DNA of 64,000 nucleotides, from the NCBI GenBank assembly GCA_014904845.1, contig MU119219.1, positions 1-64,000 on the forward strand. The letters are read 5' to 3'. This DNA is from Acephala macrosclerotiorum (lineage: Eukaryota > Ascomycota > Leotiomycetes > Helotiales > Mollisiaceae). Positions 56,639 to 64,000 of the stretch are shown piece by piece. The translations under genes were made by a program, and so were the position numbers. A model generated the notes under the pieces. That model was not told the DNA's origin. It saw only the letters and a list, made by a program, of their open reading frames with translations, and did no database searches. The first letter of the stretch is position 1. Every line of letters begins with the position of its first letter.

Positions 56639-58362
56639 TTATTGCATCTCGCTATAAGCAGGCGGCGCTCCCCTTGGCTCGCCATACACAGGATCGTAAA
56701 ACGTCGTCTTAGCTGGAGAGGCTGCTGCAGTTCGAGGATGCATCGAGCCGCCTACAATCTGCTTTCCATTGCTGACTGGGACCATTGGGTATCGATAGAC
56801 TGTGCTAGGAGCAGCAAGGGTTTTGGTATCCGGAGGAATTGACATTTCGTCTGGATCGTTGACAATCACGAGGTACAATGCATTCTGTCACAACCCAGAT
56901 CGTTAGTGGTTTGTACACAAACACAAGAGGGTGTACTTGCCGCTTCCATGCTCATGTTTTCCCTTTTTTGTTCTGGATTGCCATCAGGTCCCATGTGCAT
57001 GTAGGGAGAAGCGTTTTGTGAAACATTTGCGAGAGAAGTATTTATTCGAGAGGATGGTCGCCTGTCTTTGCGTATACGTTTATTTGCGGCATCAAATTTT
57101 CTTTCGCGATGTTTGGCAACCGAGGAGAGGAGGGAAGAAAACGGACTTCGTGCAGTTGACGGGCTAGAGCCAGCCTGGTGTTCAGGTCTGTTAGAGCTCG
57201 AAGAGTGGAGTCTGGGAAACTGAGGCTGCTTCGTCAGTCAGCCTTGTAACGAATGTCTCCTTGATACCTCACCTGCTCGAAAGGACGTCTTCGTGGGCTA
57301 TAATCAACTTCCATGTCATCTGCTTCTGGGTTATTATTTGAAAGCGTGCTAGGCCTGGGGTTGGTGTTTGAAATGAGCGGAACTGTAGCCGTTCGAATGC
57401 TGGGCCCATCTTCGGTGGACATCTCGACATCAGTTTCGAAGTGTAGTGGCCCGCTGTGAGGGGTGATGTCGACATTGACGACCTGCAAAGGCGAGTCTGA
57501 CCGAGACGTAATGATCATGGCATACAGTCCTCGCGGCTGAAAGGTCAAGGCGTTGACATGATTGAGGAAGGAGTTGCTTCTAATTTCCTTATTAGTATTA
57601 GGAAGGCGGGGTAGTGGGGCAATATCTAGATTGACCTACTTTCGCTCTCGCTCATAGCACTTCATCACCTGGACTGCTGCAGGAATAGCTCTAGAAAAGC
57701 TCTCTGGCGTATCCCGCCATCCAATACCAGAGGAAGTGTTCGCAATGTTGACAGCTTCCAACTGAGTCGAAAGCTTCGACAGACGTTAGCTTGGTCTCTC
57801 AAGGACGGTGCACTGCTCACCCTCATGTGAAGATCAAAAGAATCCAGAACATTCAGGAAAGTGTGCTGATCGATTCCGCATCCTATCAAAGGCCGTGGGT
57901 ACGCTCGAATCCAACTGTTGTCTCCATTCCGTGGATCCCGCTGGGGTATGATTATGGGCCACTGTAGCCTGTGCGCTCTGGCGGCACGTCGAGGTTCAAG
58001 GCTGATAGCCGGCTTTCTGGACATAGAAGGGCCATCATATGACATTGAGACATCCTCGCGCGAAAGATCATCAAGGACTCTGGCAGAGAGGGTGTTCTGA
58101 AAGTCAGCATAGTTTTGCAGCTCGTTGAAAGCATCTTGCTCTTGTCGCTTTTGTTCCGAATCGGGTGAAATATTTCTGATTTCTAAGGTAAATGTTAGCT
58201 CGACGAGCTCGTTGACGACCAAAGGAGAGATAGACCTCCGTCTATCTGTTCGCCTTGCTCATCCAAGCTGTCGTGTCTTCTGTCTTCTCTCCTAGCTCTT
58301 CTTTCGGTGTATTTGTCTATCGCAAGGCCAACCCCAGCGGCGACGAGGCTGACTATCACCAT
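56639..58362 (-). CDS. Conserved fungal hypothetical protein, six exons, GC-AG intron
   Basis: The exons are 58362-58236, 58182-57821, 57761-57640, 57579-57273, 57219-56941 and 56884-56639. They sum to 1,443 nt, or 480 residues, in consistent phase. The introns are 53-60 nt. Four are GT-AG; the last begins GCAAGT, a GC-AG intron, and the GT alternative 4 nt downstream breaks phase. The N-terminus is hydrophobic (MVIVSLVAAGVGLAI) then basic. The conserved core reads HRLQWPIIIPQRDPRNGDNSWI, cut after RDP in some relatives, then GCGIDQHTFLNVLDSFD, NIANTSSGIGW, NSFLNHVNALTFQPRGLYAM and IITSRSDSPLQVVNVDI. The tail has LYLVIVNDPDE and ends PPAYSEMQ, containing a PPxY motif that WW domains bind. The family is widespread in ascomycetes but has no known function. 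Confidence 0.85.
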
Positions 58363-59601
58363 AATGAACGAAGGTCGTGAGGCGGCCTGGGTTGTCGTAG
58401 CTCAATGGATGTTGGAAGCACCAAGAATTTCTTCTAACTTTGTGGCGTAGTCAAACACATACAGCTCGTCAAGCACAGAGAAGTCTGGTCCTCCGTCTGG
58501 GCAGTGGTTATGAGAGATCATCGATCATGGATGGATGAGATATATCTAGGGAAGCCTAGAAGAATTCTTTATAAAGACACACACCTCCCATCAGTCCTCA
58601 ATGTTGCGGAGTGTCGGATATTTTGGCTGAGCTGGGCTTTGATTTCGCACTTGCAGTCGCTGTACACGCCACATTTGGATGTGCGCCAAGAGATCCGAAG
58701 GAAGCGATTGAACGAACAGGTGACCGAGGCTGGATGGGAGTTCGGTCAAGAGGCGTTTAAACAGAAACGCAGAAGGATGTCACTCGTCGTTTGTGGCGAG
58801 CTATGGGCGAGATCGAAGTACAGGAGAATCTTCCCGCACGGCGAACATCTGGCATCTGACGCATTATTGTACACGCTGCCGCATTCACCCCCTCGAACTT
58901 CGAACTGGTAACCAAATAAGGTATGCTCGATGTCGCTGAGCGAGGTGCGAGGAGATTGAGTAGAGCGATGCGTGCCGAGGTATTGTGGTTAAACCTAGAA
59001 CGGGAATCCTCGGCGCTGACGCATGACTGCTACTTGGTATCCTTGTTAGGTCTAGCTCGTAACTGAGATGAAAGACGAAGTCGTTATTTAAGCCTTTGTT
59101 GACGATGAAACCAATGATATGGTGCTTCAAATTCTGCTTGTTTGGATGTGATGATTCGCTGGGTGAGGAAATCAAGTGAGCATCTCACTTGAGGTAGAAT
59201 GTAAGCTAAGTCACACGATGCAATTAATTTCCGGGTTCCTTCCTTCCACTCCCTAAGCTCCCAGCACTCAGAATGCTGTTTCTTAGAATAGAAATTATAT
59301 TCATGATAAATCAATTGACTACTCTGATGTCCTCTTCTCTCCTCATTTGAAACAAAAAGTCACGTGGACTTTCCCACTTCTACCGGTAGTCATAGACCTG
59401 AAAGTTCTGATGTTTGGATCAATTCCATTCAATGCATCGTACACTACAAACAAAGAAGACAATCTCGCTAATATAAATTCATACAACACCCCTTTCTCTT
59501 CTTCCTATTGAAACACCCACAGAACTCCTTCCCTAAGCTCTCTGGTCGATCATCCATCCGAAGCCATCAACCCATGACCATATCTCTACCGAATCTTCAT
59601 C
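58363..59601. other. Intergenic, no supported gene
   Basis: Frames at 58504-58911 (+) and 58885-59314 (-) lack domains and splice structure. The region holds the promoter of the minus-strand hypothetical gene and the 3' flank of the 7-TM gene. Confidence 0.45.
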
Positions 59602-60423
59602 TTAATAGACAGTCTTATTCGGTGTAAAGAGGCCGACCAGCGTATACAAGGATACGACAATGAATTCCTCAACAACCGCCATGAAAAGTTGAATCAACGG
59701 CTTCCCCCCGAAAATCGAGAAGTCGTCATTGTTGACAAACGCTGCTAGGATGCTGTACAGAAGTCGAACAGCAATGAATGGCAGGGCACAGAGAACCGCG
59801 AAGTAGATCCTCTTCTCCCCGCGAGGCGCATTTCCGACGTCCTTCATCGTGATGACTGTCAACGCGCAAAGGAGGAGGTAGATAGCCCCAAACATGAGGA
59901 TCGCAATCTTCATGTACTTCTTTCCGTTTGAGATATCGGATGCGTCAGAGTCAGCTTCATCTGTTCCGCCGACGATTGCAAGAGCCAATGCTATCATTGT
60001 AGGTATTTGGGTGATTTGGATGATGCGACTTCGTCGAGAATTGGCAGTTGCTCGCTTGGCGACAATGTTGACGAGTCCAGAGTTGGCAGCGTATCCCGCG
60101 AAGGCGTTGTTCTCAGATCGAACGTGATTGGAGACTTCATCGGTGACTCGTTTCAGAAGACCCAAGGATGCCAGGAGAAGAGGGCTCAGACCAACCGACT
60201 GTAGGATGGCAGCCCATTCGATATCGGTTTTGTTGGTGGGGTTGTGTGTTTGGGCGATTTTGAAACCCGCACCGGCGAGACGCACAACGCAGAATATGGC
60301 GAGATATATCCATCCCAATTGTTTCTTGAAGCCGTGGCGGAAGACGACGATGAGAGTGAGGATGAAGGTGGGAATATAGACGCAGATTTCGGCAATGGCG
60401 ATGGCTTCTTGGGTTGACACCAT
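59602..60423 (-). CDS. Seven-TM integral membrane protein (DUF7702-like)
   Basis: This is a single exon of 273 residues from ATG 60423. About seven hydrophobic segments are evident, including ICVYIPTFILTLIVVF, WIYLAIFCVVRLAGAG, GLSPLLLASLGLL, MIALALAIVGG, IAILMFGAIYLLLCALTVI, VLCALPFIAVRLLYSILAAF and FMAVVEEFIVVSLYTLVGLF. A GFKKQLGWIYL loop and the RLAGAGFKI and ALPFIAVRLLYS blocks match a fungal 7-TM family of unknown function. The protein is full length and intact. A role as receptor-like or transporter-like protein cannot be chosen from sequence. Confidence 0.85.
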   Translation of the reverse strand: MVSTQEAIAIAEICVYIPTFILTLIVVFRHGFKKQLGWIYLAIFCVVRLAGAGFKIAQTHNPTNKTDIEWAAILQSVGLSPLLLASLGLLKRVTDEVSNHVRSENNAFAGYAANSGLVNIVAKRATANSRRSRIIQITQIPTMIALALAIVGGTDEADSDASDISNGKKYMKIAILMFGAIYLLLCALTVITMKDVGNAPRGEKRIYFAVLCALPFIAVRLLYSILAAFVNNDDFSIFGGKPLIQLFMAVVEEFIVVSLYTLVGLFTPNKTVY

Positions 60424-60967
60424 GGTTGTCGATTGAATGTCCTGGACACTGTGGATGATTTGTGAGACTTGAGACTGTAAGTCGAGATATCTTGCTTGAG
60501 GAAAGAGGATAGTGAATGGGAAGAACTTGAAGACACGACTGATGGTTATGATGAGAGAACGAGAATGAGAGATTCCATGAGAATGGCCAATCCATCTTAT
60601 ACAGTTGAAGTCTCATACTTCTTAACGATCTCTACCTGAAGTTGCGGGCATTGCAAATTCCATACAGTACCATTCTGAGTGAGCTGCTCGTTGCTCAACG
60701 AGTTCCTATCCAGGAGATGGCATGCGGCGTTTGCAATCTCCTAGCCTTGACGGGACGCCTCACTTGCCGGGGACCGTGTTTTCGAGGCATTACGAGCGCC
60801 GGATGCAGGGCGCAGGGTGACTAATAAGCTCCTGTCGCAGATGCACCGAGTGACTAAGTGCAGAAGCTTATTTTGTTCCTCGATGAAAGAACGATACGAA
60901 GTGAATTGTGGAGGAACAGATGACAAAGGTATGCATCAGGTTCTCCTGATGCAGATCGTGGCTGCGC
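60424..60967. other. Promoter side of the 7-TM gene
   Basis: This lies between the minus-strand 7-TM gene and the MITE. No gene is supported. Confidence 0.45.
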
Positions 60968-60970
60968 TTA

Positions 60971-62635
60971 CGAGCCTGGTCAGATAAGTCTAGATATTAG
61001 GGTATTTTTCTAACAATTATTAATCAAAGAGCGAGATTCTTTAACTGTAAGTTTCCTATGACTTTAAAATCCTTAATCATCAGATCTTATAATATAATAA
61101 CTGTGAATTAATTTGTGGCTTTCAAGTAAATGCGATATTTTGATGTACGGAAGCCTGAAAATTAGGGTTGCATGGCCTGAAAATCGCCTAAAAACGCCCT
61201 AATACCTAGACTTATCTGACTAGGCTCTCCACCGGAGAAAAAACGTTCCGATTTTGCGCACGGGCCAAAAACACCAACTTCTCCAAAAATCGACTATTTA
61301 CGAATAAACAATTCACTTTAACTTACTCTATAATTTATTATACTTGCTCGCAAAGCCTACAAATGTCGTTAAAAGCATTATATACTTTCGCCTGAGATAA
61401 AATAAGAAGGTAAATATGTCAGTACTTCTCAAAAGATTACTATTATTATTGTAAAATGCATAGAGTAAAAATGCGATATTAAGATCTCGAGAGATGTATT
61501 AAAAAACATTATTAATCTCGACTATTGAGTACAAAATCAAATCATTAAAAAAAAGCAAGTTCGAACATTCTACAATTAATCAAACAATAGACCAAAAACT
61601 CGAAACAAGAAAAAAGTTTTTACAAAAGAAAATACGATCGCAATTAGAATTTTTATAGAGAATGATAATGTGAAAAAAGAAAACAAAACAATACTATAAA
61701 TAGATTTTGCAGATATGGCCAATGTAAATCTACTAAAAACGAAATATTTCAAATTATTAAAAATACGAGAAATAAATTTTTAATCGATTTAAAGAATATA
61801 TAAAAAAAACGAAAATATTATTAATACTATTTAATATAAAAAGAAAAAATTGCTTTTAAAATAAATCGATTAATATTACGATTTTATTAGAAAATAATTA
61901 TAAAAACGATCGTATTTTATTTATTAAAAAAATATTTATTTTTACGATAAATTTTATTTTAATATAAATTTTCAAATAATTTATAAAATTAAAAAAAAAA
62001 AAAATCGAAAATATTGAAATAATTTTATTAATATATATTGTAAAAAGATTATTTCAAAAAATACAAAAATCAAAATTCGAAAAAAAAATACTTTCAAATT
62101 AATTAATATTTTTATTATCGTTAAAATCAATTATTAATAATTTATTATTTATAAAATTTCAAATAAAATAAATAAAATAATTTCGAAAATTTATATTAAT
62201 ATTTTGAATTAATTATAAAAAGATTTATAAGATATTATTTTTTAACAAAATAAAAATTTTATTTATTATTTGAAAATTATTATATTTTAAATTAAAAAGT
62301 ATAAAATTAAATTATTTATAAACTTTAAAAACTCTTTTGATTTTTCGATTATAGAATTAATAATTTACTCGATTAAAAAAAAGTTTTACAATTGTAAATA
62401 TATTTCTTAAGAAATAATATTAAAACGTTTTAAAGAGATTTTTAAAAAAAATATAAATTAAAATAAAATCAATAAAATGTACAAATAGTATATTAAAAAA
62501 CTATATAAATATCAGCGATTTAAAGAGCAAATAACGAAATATTAATTAAATAGATAAATTGATGTTTTTAGTGATAGTGTTTTTGGCCCGTGCACAAAAT
62601 CGGAACGTTTTTTCTCCGGTGGAGAGCTAGGCTCG
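60971..62635. mobile_element. PIF/Harbinger-like MITE split by another element
   Basis: The left terminus CGAGCCTGGTCAGATAAGTC recurs inverted at the right (RC CGAGCCTAGTCAGATAAGTC) only if the 1,407 bp from 61225 to 62631 (second element plus its TSD copy) are removed. The restored element is about 258 bp with TIRs of roughly 37 bp (TCTAGRTATTAGGG inside). It is flanked by TTA at both ends (60968-60970 and 62636-62638), a 3-bp TSD typical of the PIF/Harbinger superfamily. It is non-coding. Confidence 0.82.
61225..62626. mobile_element. 1.4-kb TIR element with 5-bp TSD, AT-rich core
   Basis: Inverted termini of about 50 bp are nearly perfect: CTCTCCACCGGAGAAAAAAC at each end, then GTTCCGATTTTG and GCACGGGCCAAAAACAC. 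CTAGG flanks both sides (61220-61224 and 62627-62631). The 1.3-kb interior is very AT-rich with no readable protein, so the element is non-autonomous or hypermutated. The termini are related to the 250-bp element at 22548. The superfamily is unassigned: a 5-bp TSD with CTCTC ends does not match one I know. Confidence 0.85.
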
Positions 62636-62638
62636 TTA

Positions 62639-63047
62639 GCACCATGCAGCGAAGAGCTAGCCTTATGGGGCTAGAGCCTTATGTAAGAAACCTGACTCAG
62701 GATCTGATTTCACTCCTTAGCAAATGGAACCTAACTCCACCATGCGTCTCCCAAACCCTCGCGCATCACATTCTATGATAAAAATTCAGAACAGGCTTCT
62801 AATGCAGCCGATCTTCGTATAAGCTTTTGTGGCACAGCCCTACGCTGCCATCATGCCGCACAAAAGCCGGGAAAAGCTTATCACTGGTTGTCAGCTGCGG
62901 CGAGTGCCCGTACCTGGGTGCGAAAACCGGACCGAAGCGCTGGTGGGACGTATAGATATATCGAATGGCTCAACTGTTTGCGTTGCGAATTGCTTGACGC
63001 ATATTTGATCACGCTGAGCTCAACTCTTCGCCAAGACAATTTTCAAC
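62639..63047. other. Promoter/5' region of the right-edge regulator
   Basis: No gene is supported between the MITE and the ATG at 63048. Confidence 0.45.
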
Positions 63048-64000
63048 ATGGTATATTGTGGGAAACCTTCGAAGGCGTGCGGGGAGTGTCGGTTGCGGAG
63101 AACCAAGGTACGCTTTCAATGCCCCAGCCTTCATGGGACATCTCGAGGACTACGAGGAGCTAACTCTAATAGTGTGACTACAAGCGACCTTCATGCTCCC
63201 AGTGCCTGCGAGCTGGTCGAACATGCAAAGGCTACCGAGATCCATCTGATCTCATGTTTCGTGACGAATCAGAAGGACTCAGCGTAAGACGCCAACGAAT
63301 CAAGGACACTCAAAAGTCTACCCCCATTGACTCTGTCTCACGGAAATCTTTATCCAGGGTCCTCTCCGGCCCTGGGACATTATCAACGTCTCCAGTTGCC
63401 ATTCCCGTTCTGACTGTCAACCCCTGCTTCTCCGCAGAAGAGCAGGCCACATGTTTCTTCTTTCAGAACTATATACTTGGAGACGATAGCTTTGCAACAG
63501 GCAGCTTCGAGTTTCTTCCAAATGTCTACTTGACTGGGGACATTGGGGTCGCTTTGTCCGACAGCCTATCGGCACTTGGCCTTGTTGGCCTTGCCCACTT
63601 TTATAAAGCCTCAAGCTTGGAGCTCACTGTATGTGCTCAATTCCTTCTGCTGTTTTGGAGGGGAAGTCGGAGCTGAGATATCCCTTGGGAGCTCGCCTGC
63701 CAAACTCTTGAGATACGTCTTAAAGCTCCCGAACTCCTAGGACATTCAAGAGACTCCTAGAAACTCATGCTAACTAGATTTAGGCCAAGTTCAAATACCA
63801 TTCCGCAATGCGGACTCTGAGCGCACAACTGAGAAATCTAGAAAGTGCGAAATCGGACCAGACATTCATAGCTATTATGCTACTAGCGTACTACGAAGTC
63901 AACACTTGCAACAGCCGTCAACCCATGGAGACCTGGACCAAACATATCAACGGCGCCGTAACGCTCATGCAGCTTCGAGGCATAGATAGTCTACGGACGC
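63048..64000 (+). CDS. Zn(II)2Cys6 transcription regulator, truncated by window edge
   Basis: The exons are 63048-63107, 63173-63628 and 63784 to beyond 64000. The introns are 65 and 155 nt, GT-AG, phase 0 (the second has a GCTAACT branch). The zinc cluster is C11-x2-C14-x6-C21-x6-C28-x2-C31-x6-C38 (ACGECRLRRTK, then CDYKRPSCSQCLRAGRTCKG after the intron), as in DNA-binding fungal C6 proteins. Downstream are CFSAEEQATCFFFQNYILGD, SFEFLPNVYL, LGLVGLAHFYKASSLELT and, in exon 3, YHSAMRTLSAQLRN, LLAYYEVNTC and HINGAVTLMQLRG. This is the fungal-specific regulatory region also seen in the regulator at 27345. The C-terminal half lies outside the window. Confidence 0.9.

Noticed and set aside
1..64000. 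tRNA, rRNA, CRISPR arrays or bacterial-type operons
   Set aside because: No cloverleaf B-box with matching arms, rRNA core, or spaced identical repeats were found. Intron-bearing fungal genes make bacterial features unexpected.

Overview
The window reads as nuclear DNA of a filamentous ascomycete (Pezizomycotina; a Leotiomycete is possible, but I cannot place it from sequence alone). The evidence is short 46-160 nt introns with GTAAGT-like donors and CTRAC-like branch sites, and fungus-restricted families: HET, 2EXR, Zn(II)2Cys6 regulators, DUF3431, DUF3176 and MFS siderophore transporters. Large AT-rich, repeat-derived blocks look like the product of repeat-induced C-to-T mutation. No rRNA, tRNA or CRISPR was recognised.

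Layout. 1-180 is AT-rich with a 9-bp microsatellite. 0.8-6.6 kb (-) holds a four-exon gene for a protein of about 1,844 residues that joins three CbbX/SpoVK-like AAA modules to a C-terminal HET domain; it is the most unusual gene here. 7.7-8.8 kb is a secreted protein gene. 10.3-12.3 kb is a WW-domain, proline/glutamine-rich, repeat-tailed protein. 13-14.1 kb is an unknown gene interrupted by an in-frame TAG. 15.6-16.4 kb is a decayed siderophore-transporter remnant. 17.6-18.7 kb is a DUF3431 type II membrane protein. 19.1-21.1 kb is a DUF3176 membrane-protein pseudogene. 21.6-22.3 kb is a degenerate Ser/Thr-rich reading frame, followed by a 250-bp terminal-inverted-repeat element. 23.2-24.1 kb is a conserved hypothetical gene. 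24.3-26.9 kb (-) is a heavily broken S41 peptidase gene with a GPI-like tail. 27.3-29.1 kb (-) is a Zn2Cys6 regulator, divergent from an OST-alpha/TMEM184-like membrane gene (30.0-31.4 kb) that carries one frameshift. 32.1-33.7 kb is a 2EXR protein, convergent with a HET protein at 34.1-35.7 kb.

35.8-54.3 kb is an 18.5-kb, extremely AT-rich island. It is bounded by direct repeats of about 167 bp that differ almost only by transitions, with a likely target-site duplication. A second pair of 197-bp direct repeats inside it delimits a 6.05-kb insertion, so this looks like one LTR-type element inserted into another, both hypermutated. Over much of the island the remaining C bases are mostly in CpG, while G is clearly commoner than C.

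Right of the island lie a second 2EXR gene (55.1-56.1 kb), a six-exon conserved hypothetical gene with a GC-AG intron (56.6-58.4 kb), a 7-TM protein (59.6-60.4 kb), two nested DNA elements (a 258-bp PIF/Harbinger-like MITE split by a 1.4-kb element with 5-bp TSDs, 60.97-62.64 kb), and the 5' part of a second Zn2Cys6 regulator running off the right edge.

The gene content suggests a fast-evolving accessory region. It has two HET-domain genes and two 2EXR genes, four or more genes in different stages of decay, and several mobile elements. The HET genes are of the type used in non-self recognition, which is an inference from the family. No metabolic operon or biosynthetic cluster is evident.
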